Assembly (NCBI RefSeq): GCF_900113275.1
Contig: NZ_FOOU01000002.1
Span: 248,001 to 312,000 of the forward strand
From: Neptunomonas qingdaonensis
Lineage (GTDB): Bacteria; Pseudomonadota; Gammaproteobacteria; Pseudomonadales; Balneatricaceae
DNA: 64,000 bases
Direction: 5' to 3'
This document shows, piece by piece, positions 8,922 through 17,404 of this stretch. The notes beneath the pieces were generated by a model. That model searched no databases, was not told the origin of the DNA, and worked only from the letters and a program-made list of their open reading frames with translations. The stretch's first letter is position 1. The number at the start of each line of letters is the position of its first letter. Position numbers and translations under genes: made by a program.

Positions 8922-9707
8922 TTAAAGCTGCTGCGATACATAAGAGAGCATTTCATCAGCGGTAGAGATAACTTTGGAGTTAATCTCGTAAGCACGCTGG
9001 GTAGTAATCATATTCACCAGCTCTTCCACCGAATTCACATTCGACGCTTCCAACATCCCCTGACGTAAGATACCTGTACCCGCTTCACCCGGCACGGCAA
9101 CTTCCGGCACACCACTGGCTGCCGTTTCAATAAACAGGTTCTGACCTATCGCTTGCAGGCCTGCCGGATTGATAAAGCCGGCTATTTCCAACTGGGTGAT
9201 ATTAACAGGCGTAGCACTGCCGGCAACAACGGCGGTTACTGTGCCATCAACTCCCACCGTAAAGGTCTGAACCTCGTCAGGTAGTGTCACAGCAGGCTCG
9301 ACTAAGTAACCCTCGACTGTAACCAGTTCATTATCGCTATTTAGGTGGAATTGTCCGTTACGCGTATAGCCGATTTCACCATTAGGCATACTGACCTGAA
9401 AAAAGCCCCGGCCATTGATCGCTACATCAAACGCCTCATCAGTAACCTGCATCTCACCCGCTTGAAAAAGCTTTTGCGTACCGACAACCCGCACGCCATT
9501 ACCCAGCTGTAAGCCTGAGGGCAGTTGCGTACCTTGTGCAGAATCCGCACCCGGTTGACGCTGAACCTGATAGAGCAGATCTTCAAAAACGGCCCGGTCT
9601 TTTTTAAAACCAACGGTACTGACGTTTGCCAGATTGTTGGAGATGACTTTGAGCTGTGTATCCTGTGCTGACAATCCTGTTTTAGCGACAAATAGTGCAC
9701 CGTGCAT
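8922..9707 (-). CDS. flgG: Flagellar distal rod protein FlgG
   Basis: Distal rod subunit; 261 residues, the usual length. The N-terminus has the rod-family motif (VISNNLANVSTVGFKKDRAVFEDL), and the C-terminus has GMLEASNVNSVEELVNMITT and QRAYEINSKVI, the FlgG signature. The gene follows flgF by 19 bp and is followed by flgH. There is no N-terminal signal peptide, as expected for a type III export substrate. Confidence 0.97.
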   Translation of the reverse strand: MHGALFVAKTGLSAQDTQLKVISNNLANVSTVGFKKDRAVFEDLLYQVQRQPGADSAQGTQLPSGLQLGNGVRVVGTQKLFQAGEMQVTDEAFDVAINGRGFFQVSMPNGEIGYTRNGQFHLNSDNELVTVEGYLVEPAVTLPDEVQTFTVGVDGTVTAVVAGSATPVNITQLEIAGFINPAGLQAIGQNLFIETAASGVPEVAVPGEAGTGILRQGMLEASNVNSVEELVNMITTQRAYEINSKVISTADEMLSYVSQQL

Positions 9708-9726
9708 TGCTATCTCCTAACGCTGC

Positions 9727-10470
9727 TTAGCTTAAAGAAAGGATTTGAGTCGCGGCGGATGAGTTCTCTTCCGCGGTTTTCATCATTTTTATGTTCATTT
9801 CAAACTGGCGTGACAAGCTGATAATGCTGGTTAACTCATTAACAGCATTAACATTACTCGATTCAAGATAGCCAGAACGCATCTTAAGATTCAGATCTGC
9901 AGGCTGAGCAGCGTTCGCATCCACATGCATTAAACCATCAAGCCCTTTGTAGATAGACTGCTGATCAAGATTAACCATTTTTATCCGATCAACCACGGCA
10001 AGCTCGGCTGCCGACTCACCTGCCGGACGGATGGTGATCGTGCCATCGGAACCAATTTCAACTTGTTCTGCTTCCGGTACGGCAATAGGAATGCCGCCGT
10101 TACCCATAACCGGCAATCCACTGCCTGTGACCAACTGATTAGCGGCATTGAGCTGCAGCTCACCGGAGCGCGTATAAGCTTCATTGCCGTCTGGAGCAAT
10201 CACCGCCAACCAGCCACCGCCGTCGACTGCCACATCTAATGTCCTACCCGTCTGAATAAAGGTGCCGGTCGTGGTATCGGTTGCCGGACGCTCTGTCATG
10301 GCATAGACACGACTCGGCAAACCCTCTCCAAACACCTGCATAGCGCGCGCCTGAGCCAGATCTGTTTTAAAACCGGTGGTACTCACGTTGGCGAGATTGT
10401 TAGCGTGCGTTTGTTGCGCAAGCATATTTTCACGTGCGCCGCTCATCGCTACAAAAATAACTTTATCCAT
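9727..10470 (-). CDS. flgF: Flagellar proximal rod protein FlgF
   Basis: Proximal rod subunit of 247 residues. It starts MDKVIFVAMSGARENMLAQQ followed by the rod motif NNLANVSTTGFKTD; the C-terminus is SGYLESSNVNAVNELTSIIS then RQFEMNIKMMKTAEE. It is preceded by a terminator-like hairpin and a sigma-54-type promoter, so flgF probably begins a second transcription unit (flgFGHIJ) behind flgBCDE, as described in Vibrio and Pseudomonas. Confidence 0.96.
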   Translation of the reverse strand: MDKVIFVAMSGARENMLAQQTHANNLANVSTTGFKTDLAQARAMQVFGEGLPSRVYAMTERPATDTTTGTFIQTGRTLDVAVDGGGWLAVIAPDGNEAYTRSGELQLNAANQLVTGSGLPVMGNGGIPIAVPEAEQVEIGSDGTITIRPAGESAAELAVVDRIKMVNLDQQSIYKGLDGLMHVDANAAQPADLNLKMRSGYLESSNVNAVNELTSIISLSRQFEMNIKMMKTAEENSSAATQILSLS

Positions 10471-10520
10471 AACATCATCCGCTGTAAGTGATTGCCGTTT
10501 TTATTCTATAACAAGGTAAA

Positions 10521-10537
10521 TGCAATCCACATGCCAA
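10521..10537 (-). promoter_or_regulatory. Sigma-54 promoter of flgFGHIJ
   Basis: On the minus strand: TTGGCATG-TGGA-TTGCA, matching the RpoN consensus (TTGGCACG-N4-TTGCW) in the -24 GG and -12 GC with exact spacing. It lies about 50 nt upstream of the flgF start and just after the flgE terminator hairpin. Confidence 0.85.
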
Positions 10538-10567
10538 AAAAAAGAGCCGCATAAGCGACTCTTTAAA
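10538..10567 (-). terminator. Terminator-like hairpin between flgE and flgF
   Basis: AAGAGCCGC, ATAA loop, GCGACTCTT: a 9-bp stem with one mismatch, followed on the minus strand by a run of eight T. It separates the flgBCDE unit from the flgF promoter immediately downstream. Confidence 0.75.
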
Positions 10568-10587
10568 TAAACAACAAAAAGTAAGGA

Positions 10588-12621
10588 TCAGATCTGCAAA
10601 ATCGACTGAGTTACTGTGTTCAACGTTTCCAGTGTTTTTGAGTTAGCCTGGAAGTTACGCTGGGCTTCAATGAGCTTCACCAACTCTGCGGATAGGTCTA
10701 CGTTTGATTGCTCCAATGAAGCGGAGTTTAACAAACCATTCAAGCCTGTCCCCGGAGGATTAAGCAGCGCACTGCCTGAGGCAAGTGTTGCAGTCCATTC
10801 CGTATCACCGCTTGACTGCAATCCTGCCTGGTTTTCAAAAGAAGCAATAGCCACCACACCAATTTTAAGCTCTTCGCCGTTACTGAATGCGGCTATCATC
10901 TCTCCTGTACCGGCAAATGAAACACCGATAAGGTCACCTTTAGGGTATCCATCCTGATCAGACGCTTTAATAATCGAGTCAGAAGCAAACTGAGTAGAAC
11001 CTGCAAGACTCAGTGTTACCGTGTTAGTTGGATCCGCAGGATCGGCACCTGAAATAATCAAATCAGGCACAGCAGCACCGGTACGAATCTCTTCTCCATT
11101 GATTTCTGAAAGGATACCATTGGTTGGATCGTACTTGATGATCACGGGGCCTGGTTCAGTACTTGAACCAAACCCTGGATCGTTTAACTTACCGATATCT
11201 AACGCTTCTTCGCCATTAAGATAAGCGTACATGCGGTATACGCCATCAAATGAATTATCACCGGCTATTGTATAATTAGCGGAGATATCAGTATCCGGCG
11301 TGGCTGAGAACAACGCATTACCTGATACTTCAGCGAATGTTAGCGAGTTATTACTCAATTCAGACTCACTCGCTTCTGGCTTAAATTCCACTCTGATTGA
11401 ACCGAACTCCCCCTGATCAGGATCCCAGCTTACCGACTGTACCAATGGGTTCGCTTCAATAATATCAGACTCCCTATCACGAATAGCCAACGCCATCGAC
11501 TCCGAGTCCAAGCCAACAGCACCGGTTGATATTTTGATATCAACACCTGCTATTTTCACTTCATGCTCTTGTGATGCAGCATAACTTCCACTTATAAACT
11601 CGTAATACTGCTTCTGATTACTCGATACGAAGCCCTCTGAGTCAGTCGCAGAAGATGGAATAATATCGCCTGCTGTATCAGTAACCAATACGTCCCCGTA
11701 CTCAATCGCTTCAGATGCCGTTAAAACTTTAAGCTTGCCTGTAGTAATATCCGCGCCATCAACCCGATACTCAATATCAAAAATTCTTGGATCATTCTCC
11801 TCCGCTTGTAATTCTTCAAGCTTGGCGTCGCTTAATCTATAAATAGTCACAGCACCATTCTCGGCAGCGTCCGTCGCTATTTCGAAATCACCTAATGTAC
11901 CCGCTGCTTGATCTGGCAGTGTCAAGGCAACACCAGAAACATTGATATCTATCCCAGCAGCCGCATCATATTGGCTGTACTCTTGTTCTGGCCTTTGTTC
12001 GACAAAGTTGTACTTGATGGTGTGCTCATTACCCAAACTGTCATAAGTTCGCACTGTCGTACTATAAGTGTATGAACCCGCAGCATCTTTATCATAATTT
12101 GGCAGCAATGTGGTTGCATCATTCCTGGCGTCAATATTGAATGACAGATCCATATCACTGGTAGCTTTTGGCGGGTATTCTTTCTGATTAACGGCCAAAT
12201 CACCTATGGGCAAACGGTTCTCTTTTTCATCCAAACCGTAACCCTGCAGACGCTTCCCATCACTGGAAACAACATTACCTTCTTTATCCAATTCAAATGC
12301 ACCAGCACGCGTATAGGTAATACCGCCTTGCTGATCGTCCAGCTGAAAGAAGCCAGAGCCATTAATCGCCAGATCCAGATTATTGTTAGTAAACTCTAAC
12401 GTCCCAGAGCTAAAGTCCTGAGCAATGTTAGCAACGGTTACACCGGATCCCGGCGTGTTACTGCTGCCCGCCCCCACAACCGATGCTGTATAGATATCAC
12501 CAAACTCAGTGCGTGATGATTTGTAACCAACCGTACTTGAGTTTGCAATGTTGTTACCTGCGACATCAAGCATGGTCGATGATGCTTTTAATCCTGTTAC
12601 CGCGATATTAAAACCCGCCAT
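10588..12621 (-). CDS. flgE: Flagellar hook protein FlgE, enlarged
   Basis: Hook subunit. The N-terminus (GFNIAVTGLKASSTMLDVAG then NNIANSSTVGYKSSRTEFGD) and C-terminus (LEQSNVDLSAELVKLIEAQR, NFQANSKTLETLN) are typical FlgE D0/D1 segments, with FlgE-specific TLEFTNNNLDLAINGSGFFQ. At 677 residues it is much longer than E. coli FlgE (402); the extra sequence is in the middle (about 170-560), the surface-exposed D2/D3 part, rich in Asp/Glu/Ser/Thr. Long hooks of this kind occur in several marine genera. It follows flgD by 15 bp. Confidence 0.95.
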   Translation of the reverse strand: MAGFNIAVTGLKASSTMLDVAGNNIANSSTVGYKSSRTEFGDIYTASVVGAGSSNTPGSGVTVANIAQDFSSGTLEFTNNNLDLAINGSGFFQLDDQQGGITYTRAGAFELDKEGNVVSSDGKRLQGYGLDEKENRLPIGDLAVNQKEYPPKATSDMDLSFNIDARNDATTLLPNYDKDAAGSYTYSTTVRTYDSLGNEHTIKYNFVEQRPEQEYSQYDAAAGIDINVSGVALTLPDQAAGTLGDFEIATDAAENGAVTIYRLSDAKLEELQAEENDPRIFDIEYRVDGADITTGKLKVLTASEAIEYGDVLVTDTAGDIIPSSATDSEGFVSSNQKQYYEFISGSYAASQEHEVKIAGVDIKISTGAVGLDSESMALAIRDRESDIIEANPLVQSVSWDPDQGEFGSIRVEFKPEASESELSNNSLTFAEVSGNALFSATPDTDISANYTIAGDNSFDGVYRMYAYLNGEEALDIGKLNDPGFGSSTEPGPVIIKYDPTNGILSEINGEEIRTGAAVPDLIISGADPADPTNTVTLSLAGSTQFASDSIIKASDQDGYPKGDLIGVSFAGTGEMIAAFSNGEELKIGVVAIASFENQAGLQSSGDTEWTATLASGSALLNPPGTGLNGLLNSASLEQSNVDLSAELVKLIEAQRNFQANSKTLETLNTVTQSILQI

Positions 12622-12636
12622 GACTATATCCTCTCA

Positions 12637-13314
12637 TTAACCTATTTGCTTGATGTCATTAATACTGACCGAACCTGCACCGGTATTTACTTTCATACCA
12701 ATACCGTTTTGTCCTAATGTCACACTGTCTACCCGATGGCCGATATAGCTTTCTGTCGGTGTATAAATGCCATCCTTATCGGTTGCTTCCACTACGACGC
12801 GATACTTACTTTGCGGATCGCGATCGCCTACCTGCCAGCTAAAGTTATGATCACCTGAAGTTTTAGACCCCATTGACCAACTATCCACTACGCTGCCCGC
12901 TGCATCATAGATAGACACGCGCACATCTGAGGCGCTATCAGGCAAGCTTAGTACACCTTCAATGTTCCCTCCACTATCGAGCACGGCGGCATCTGTTTTC
13001 ACAAACGCGGTCTGCCCCACCATAGAGGATGCCTGTAAAGCCGCCTGACTGGTTAATAAGGCGCTACTCATCTCCGTCATGGTCGTGTTGAGGTTATTAA
13101 TACTCTCAACTGAACTCATGTTAGAAATCTGCTGCATAAAATCAGCGGTATCCGCCGGACTGGTAGGATCCTGATTTTTCAGCTGCGCAATCATCAACTT
13201 CATAAACATATCGCTGTCTGACTGAGACTGCGTTTTACTGTCAGAAGTCGACTGATTTGCCTTGTTTATCTGCTCATAAACCGACGTTGCATTTACACCG
13301 TTGATATCAGCCAT
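12637..13314 (-). CDS. flgD: Flagellar hook-capping protein FlgD
   Basis: Hook cap scaffold needed for FlgE assembly. It has 225 residues: the N-terminal segment DMFMKLMIAQLKNQDPTSPA with DTADFMQQISNMSSVE is the FlgD signature. The rest (about 90-220) is the Tudor/Fn3-like region with the VRVSIYDAAGSVVDS-type FlgD_ig fold. Length matches the family. It lies between flgC and flgE. Confidence 0.95.
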   Translation of the reverse strand: MADINGVNATSVYEQINKANQSTSDSKTQSQSDSDMFMKLMIAQLKNQDPTSPADTADFMQQISNMSSVESINNLNTTMTEMSSALLTSQAALQASSMVGQTAFVKTDAAVLDSGGNIEGVLSLPDSASDVRVSIYDAAGSVVDSWSMGSKTSGDHNFSWQVGDRDPQSKYRVVVEATDKDGIYTPTESYIGHRVDSVTLGQNGIGMKVNTGAGSVSINDIKQIG

Positions 13315-13348
13315 GTCGCGACCTCAACTCTTTTATATTAAAATTTAA

Positions 13349-13783
13349 TTACTGACCCAGCGTGAGAGCACGCTGCACCATCTGTTTTGCTGTGTTCATG
13401 ATTTCTGCATTGATCTGGAAAGATCGTGATGCTGAAATCATGTCCGCCATCTCTTCAACCACATTCACGTTTGGGTAATGCACATAGCCTTTTTCATCGG
13501 CTAACGGGTGGCTGGGATTGTATTCGGTACGCAATGGCGCCTGGCTTTCTACGATACCTTTAACCTGCACGCCCTGCCCGGGTAACAAGCCAGAATCCAT
13601 ATTGGTTACTTGCTCTAGCGATGGTTCCTGCAATGCAAACACCGGTTTACGCGCTCTATAGGTTTGATCCACACTGGAACTAACGCTATCGGCATTGGCC
13701 ATATTACTGGCGGTTGTGTTCAACCTGATGGTTTGAGCACTCATTGCTGAACCCGCTATATGAAATATATTTGCCAATGACAT
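13349..13783 (-). CDS. flgC: Flagellar proximal rod protein FlgC
   Basis: Proximal rod subunit; 144 residues. It shows the rod motif near the N-terminus (IRLNTTASNMANADSVSSSV) and the FlgC C-terminus (VNVVEEMADMISASRSFQIN, AEIMNTAKQM). It is encoded 2 bp after flgB, as in the standard operon; the two are certainly cotranscribed. Confidence 0.96.
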   Translation of the reverse strand: MSLANIFHIAGSAMSAQTIRLNTTASNMANADSVSSSVDQTYRARKPVFALQEPSLEQVTNMDSGLLPGQGVQVKGIVESQAPLRTEYNPSHPLADEKGYVHYPNVNVVEEMADMISASRSFQINAEIMNTAKQMVQRALTLGQ

Positions 13784-13785
13784 AC

Positions 13786-14205
13786 TTATTCACCCTTAAT
13801 CGCGCTGGTTAGACCTTTAAATTTACGGTTCAGAAAATCAAATGAAGCCTGATAACCTAAAGCGTTTTCTGTATAACGAGCCATCTCTTCCTGCACATCC
13901 ACCGTATTACCATCTACAGCTGGCTGCATCGGCGTGCGAAACATCAACTCTGCCGCAAAATCAGGATGGATAACGCTATCGTTATGTGCAGCATGCGTAT
14001 TCACCATTTTCAGTGGCGCCTGATTTTGCTGAGTCCCTTTTAAACCCTGCACATCCTGCAGCACACTCTTAAAATCAATATCACGAGCCTGGAAATTTGG
14101 CGTATCAGCATTAGCAATGTTATTCGCAATAACTTCTGCACGCGTAGAGCGCAGTGCAACTGCGTCATCGTGTATCCCTAATGCTTTGTCAAAACTGATC
14201 GCCAT
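13786..14205 (-). CDS. flgB: Flagellar proximal rod protein FlgB
   Basis: First gene of the rod/hook operon; 139 residues. Motifs: RSTRAEVIANNIANADTPNF (rod-family signature) and GNTVDVQEEMARYTENALGY near the C-terminus. A sigma-54 promoter lies about 31 nt upstream of the start, so flgBCDE is a class of genes activated by an enhancer-binding protein (FleR/FlrC type), which is not in this window. Confidence 0.96.
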   Translation of the reverse strand: MAISFDKALGIHDDAVALRSTRAEVIANNIANADTPNFQARDIDFKSVLQDVQGLKGTQQNQAPLKMVNTHAAHNDSVIHPDFAAELMFRTPMQPAVDGNTVDVQEEMARYTENALGYQASFDFLNRKFKGLTSAIKGE

Positions 14206-14235
14206 ACATCACCTCATACTGTGTAAATAGATTAA

Positions 14236-14252
14236 AGCAATGTCTATGCCAA
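14236..14252 (-). promoter_or_regulatory. Sigma-54 promoter of flgBCDE
   Basis: Minus strand: TTGGCATA-GACA-TTGCT; the GG and GC of the -24/-12 elements and their spacing fit RpoN exactly. It is 31 nt before the flgB start codon. Confidence 0.85.
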
Positions 14253-14321
14253 ACACACAAAAGCGCCGTACAACAGGAGATCGCGAGGAATAAGAAGTTA
14301 TTTGCCAGGATAGAAAATAAA

Positions 14322-14345
14322 AAAGCGGCACTCGATTGCCGCTTT
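14322..14345 (-). terminator. Rho-independent terminator after cheVR
   Basis: AAAGCGGC, 8-nt loop, GCCGCTTT followed by T-rich sequence on the minus strand. Sits about 30 nt beyond the cheR stop and before the flgB promoter, insulating the two units. Confidence 0.85.
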
Positions 14346-14375
14346 ATTTTGCCGCTTTGTGTTGCAGTTCTCAGG

Positions 14376-15224
14376 CTAGATCGCCTGGTAAATAATGCCC
14401 GGGCGGCAATGAATCATTTTGTAACAATCAGCTAATCCCGCCAGAGACTCAGATGCACCCAACAGCAGGTAGCCGCCAGGGGTGAGCTGTTTATGCATTT
14501 TACGTAAAATTTCTATTTTCACTTCTGAAGAAAAATAGATCATCACATTTCGACAGAAAATAATATCGAATTGCCCCAAACCGGAATACTGACCTAACAG
14601 ATTAATACTTTGGAAACGAACTCTGGATTTTATATCAGGGTTAATGGTCCAGGAACCATTGATATTCGCTTTAAAATACTTCTGCAGCCGCTCCTTTTCA
14701 AGGCCTCGCCCCAACGCCAACATCTCATATTCACCTGAGCGAGCTTGCTGCAAAACACTTGACGATATATCTGTCGCGATAATCTCCTCTCCCGACAAAG
14801 AGAAGCCCGGATTCGCACGTTTATATTCATCAATAATCATGCTCATTGAGTAGGGCTCTTGTCCGGTAGAGCAGGCAGCCGACCATAGGCGTATTTTTTG
14901 ACGGCTTTTCTTTTTCCTTATTTCAGGCAAAAGCTTATTTTTAAGAATATCGTAGGGGTGTATATCACGAAACCAAAGCGTTTCATTAGTCGTCATCGCA
15001 TCGATAACTTTATCTTTGAGCTGATGACCCCCGGGTGTTTCAAGCTGCTGTACAAGGGAAATCAGATTATCCAGCGAGTTCTCATGCATGATTTTCCCAA
15101 GTCTACTCTGCACAAGGTACTGTTTATGCGCTGCCAGCAGTATCCCGCAGTTTTTTTCCAAAAACTGACTAAACACAACGAACTCATTCGGCGTTATTTT
15201 GAAGGCGCCTACACGCTCAGTCAT
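14376..15224 (-). CDS. cheR: Chemotaxis protein methyltransferase CheR
   Basis: Uses S-adenosylmethionine to methylate glutamates of chemoreceptors. 282 residues if started at the second of two adjacent start codons (ATG at 15222-15224; a GTG lies just before). An N-terminal helical domain (about 1-75) precedes the catalytic domain with MTTNETLWFRD, SAM-binding IRLWSAACSTGQEPYS and FDIIFCRNVMIYFS. The C-terminal LTPGGYLLLGASESL is typical. No C-terminal pentapeptide-binding TPR. It follows cheV by 15 bp and ends before a terminator. Confidence 0.95.
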   Translation of the reverse strand: MTERVGAFKITPNEFVVFSQFLEKNCGILLAAHKQYLVQSRLGKIMHENSLDNLISLVQQLETPGGHQLKDKVIDAMTTNETLWFRDIHPYDILKNKLLPEIRKKKSRQKIRLWSAACSTGQEPYSMSMIIDEYKRANPGFSLSGEEIIATDISSSVLQQARSGEYEMLALGRGLEKERLQKYFKANINGSWTINPDIKSRVRFQSINLLGQYSGLGQFDIIFCRNVMIYFSSEVKIEILRKMHKQLTPGGYLLLGASESLAGLADCYKMIHCRPGIIYQAI

Positions 15225-15239
15225 CACTATGATTCCATT

Positions 15240-16184
15240 CTATGACCGTTGCTCAACTGTTTTTATCCGTTCAATAACCACACTCGCCAAATCATCAGCA
15301 TTGAACTTAGCTAAAAAGCCATCCGCACCGACCTTTTTCACCATGGAGACGTTAAAGCCTCCACTCAATGAAGAGTGCAGCACAATATGCATTTTATGCA
15401 TTCGCGGATCTTCACGAATCATCGCTGCGAGGGTATATCCATCCATTTCCGGCATTTCAATATCTGATATCATCATTAAAAATAGCTCGGTAACATCATT
15501 GCCTTTCTCTGCCAGGTTATTAAGCATGTCCCAGGCAACTTTTCCGTTATTACATGTTGTTACTTTAACACCCAGATCTTCAAGGCTTCGCTGCATTTGC
15601 TTGCGTGCTACACTCGAATCATCAACGCATAAAACATGATGTGCTTTCGCTTTAACCTTCATTTCCGGCGTGGCCAGCGCTTCACTGACTTTTGTATGCA
15701 TAGGATATATGTCTGCCAGTATTTGCTCCACGTCGAGAATTTCAATCAATTTATCTTCAAACTCAAACACCGCAGTCAGATAATTTTCACCGCCAATTTC
15801 TGCAGGTGGCGCCATTATCTGATCCCACTGTGTATTCAGAATCCGGTCAACTTTTCTCACCAGAAAGGCCAGCGTACGGGTATTATATTCTGCAACAATT
15901 AAAAAGCACTGCAGGTGCTCTTCATTAGGGATACCGATACGCCCTACCGCTTCAGAAAGATCCAGAACGGGTATCGTTTCACCGCGAATATGTGCCATAC
16001 CTTTAACCGAAGTTGTCTGTCGGGGAACTTCCGTCAATTTAGGACATTGCAGCACTTCTCGTACTTTAAATACATTAATACCGTATACCTGATCGGTTTC
16101 AAGCGAGAATAATAAAAGCTCTAAACGGTTCTGCCCTACCATTTGAGTACGCAGGTTTACAGTATCTAGAATACCTGACATCAT
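15240..16184 (-). CDS. cheV: Chemotaxis coupling protein CheV (CheW-receiver hybrid)
   Basis: Couples receptors to CheA, with phosphorylation-dependent adaptation. 314 residues: a CheW-like domain (about 15-165, with LEVPRQTTSVKGMAHIRGE-type core) and a C-terminal receiver (about 185-310). The receiver keeps the acidic pair (HVLCVDDSSVARKQM), the phospho-acceptor Asp in MISDIEMPEMDGYTL, the Thr/Ser position (LHSSLSGG) and the Lys (FLAKFNADDL), so it should be phosphorylatable. It is divergent from flgA, with a small palindrome between the genes. Confidence 0.94.
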   Translation of the reverse strand: MMSGILDTVNLRTQMVGQNRLELLLFSLETDQVYGINVFKVREVLQCPKLTEVPRQTTSVKGMAHIRGETIPVLDLSEAVGRIGIPNEEHLQCFLIVAEYNTRTLAFLVRKVDRILNTQWDQIMAPPAEIGGENYLTAVFEFEDKLIEILDVEQILADIYPMHTKVSEALATPEMKVKAKAHHVLCVDDSSVARKQMQRSLEDLGVKVTTCNNGKVAWDMLNNLAEKGNDVTELFLMMISDIEMPEMDGYTLAAMIREDPRMHKMHIVLHSSLSGGFNVSMVKKVGADGFLAKFNADDLASVVIERIKTVEQRS

Positions 16185-16202
16185 CTATACCAAATCTAAT
16201 GC

Positions 16203-16215
16203 CACTGTAACAGTG
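16203..16215. promoter_or_regulatory. Palindrome between cheV and flgA
   Basis: CACTGT-A-ACAGTG, a perfect 6-bp inverted repeat with one central base in the 70-bp divergent region. Could be an operator acting on either gene; no regulator can be named from sequence. Confidence 0.3.
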
Positions 16216-16254
16216 ACACCACGACAACCATCCTGTACGAATTCAGGAGCCACC

Positions 16255-16959
16255 GTGAGTTATTTTCGAATAATGCCCGTTATCGGCACGCTCATTATTA
16301 TATTAAGTTCTTTTTTACTACCCACACACAGCATAGCTAACTCTTTGCAAACCACCCTGGAAGCACAGATCTATAAGCATTTCAAAGCAATGCATCCTGA
16401 ATCTCATATTAATATAGTCGTAAACCCCATTAATGATCAGGTAAATAACAAAAAATGTTATGACTTTTCTATTCCACTACCTGCTGATATACCGTCAGGA
16501 GGGCGTTTATCAATCAGGGTCAGCTGCACGGCTCCTGATACGTGGAGTGTTTACGTAACGGCCCGGGTCGACATACTCTCGATGGTTGCTACTGCTAAGC
16601 GCCCCATCCTCAAAGGAGCATCCCTGAGCGCCAGAGACCTGCACTTTACACAACAAAATATTAGTACATTAAACCAAAGCTATTTTACAAAACCCGAACA
16701 ACTGCTGACCTTGATAGCCCGCCGTAACATAGCCACCGGTACACTGCTCACCTCCAATTTATTAGTGATTCCTGAGCTAATCAATCGCAATGACAGTGTC
16801 ATTATTGAAGCCACTATCGGCACTCTTTCCGTCAGAACACAAGGCACGGCACTGGACAGTGGAAGGTATGGTGAGCAGATCCGTGTTATCAATAACAAAT
16901 CACAGAAAGTGATCCGCGCCTATATAAAAAGCAGAGGCGTCGTTTCTGTCTCGCGGTAG
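16255..16959 (+). CDS. flgA: Flagellar P-ring assembly chaperone FlgA
   Basis: Periplasmic chaperone for FlgI. 234 residues from the GTG at 16255, which has AGGAG five bases upstream; an upstream in-frame ATG (16213) has no Shine-Dalgarno and lies in the divergent promoter region. A signal peptide (MPVIGTLIIILSSFLLPTHS) is followed by the N-terminal domain and a C-terminal SAF domain (about 125-230: RPILKGASLSARDLHF, ARRNIATGTLLTSNLL, GTALDSGRYGEQIRVINNKS) ending VIRAYIKSRGVVSVSR. It is the only early gene on this strand, followed by flgMN. Confidence 0.95.
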   Translation: MSYFRIMPVIGTLIIILSSFLLPTHSIANSLQTTLEAQIYKHFKAMHPESHINIVVNPINDQVNNKKCYDFSIPLPADIPSGGRLSIRVSCTAPDTWSVYVTARVDILSMVATAKRPILKGASLSARDLHFTQQNISTLNQSYFTKPEQLLTLIARRNIATGTLLTSNLLVIPELINRNDSVIIEATIGTLSVRTQGTALDSGRYGEQIRVINNKSQKVIRAYIKSRGVVSVSR

Positions 16960-17028
16960 CTATTAGATGAGTGTCTGTTTATAATTAAGCCAATATTAAT
17001 TAATTAGAAAATTTTTTCACTTTACCCC

Positions 17029-17055
17029 TAAAGTTTTGCAATTCAGAGCCGCTAA
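17029..17055 (+). promoter_or_regulatory. Sigma-28 (FliA) promoter of flgMN
   Basis: TAAAGTTT, an 11-nt spacer and GCCGCTAA: the -35 is a perfect FliA consensus and the -10 differs in one base. It lies 32 nt upstream of the flgM start, so the anti-sigma factor is made under control of its own target. Confidence 0.92.
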
Positions 17056-17087
17056 TTAACGTATACATAGATTTTGAGGGTAGAAAA

Positions 17088-17399
17088 ATGGCTATTAATC
17101 TTAACAGTTCCTTTTCGCAGCAAGCGTTGAGTGCTCGTGAAAAGATTAGCACCCAGCGTAATGACGAAGGTGCGGCATCGGTTAGCAACGCCGCAGCCAA
17201 ACCTGTTTCAAAAGATACCGTCGAGCTCAGCGACACCGTCAAGGTAATGCAAGCGGCTGACGCAAAAATTGCCAACACGCCCGATATTAACAGCGAACGT
17301 GTTGCCAGCCTTAAAGCAGCCATTGATAGTGGTAGTTATAAGGTCGATGCTGAAAGTGTTGCGCAGAAGATGATTGATTTTGATGCCATGCTGGAGTAA
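17088..17399 (+). CDS. flgM: Anti-sigma-28 factor FlgM
   Basis: Binds FliA until the hook is complete, then is exported through the flagellar apparatus. 103 residues; starts MAINLNSSFSQQALSAREK, a disordered Ser/Asn/Ala-rich export region. The C-terminal half carries the sigma-binding motifs DTVELSDTVKVMQAA and INSERVASLKAAIDSGSYKV with EKMIDFD-like end (AQKMIDFDAML). Between a strong sigma-28 promoter and flgN, as in other gammaproteobacteria. Confidence 0.95.
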   Translation: MAINLNSSFSQQALSAREKISTQRNDEGAASVSNAAAKPVSKDTVELSDTVKVMQAADAKIANTPDINSERVASLKAAIDSGSYKVDAESVAQKMIDFDAMLE

Positions 17400-17404
17400 C
17401 TCGT

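Noticed and set aside
16185-16254. Sigma-54 promoter before cheV
   Set aside because: A TGGCAT...TTGG string is present, but the -12 element has GG instead of GC; too weak to call.
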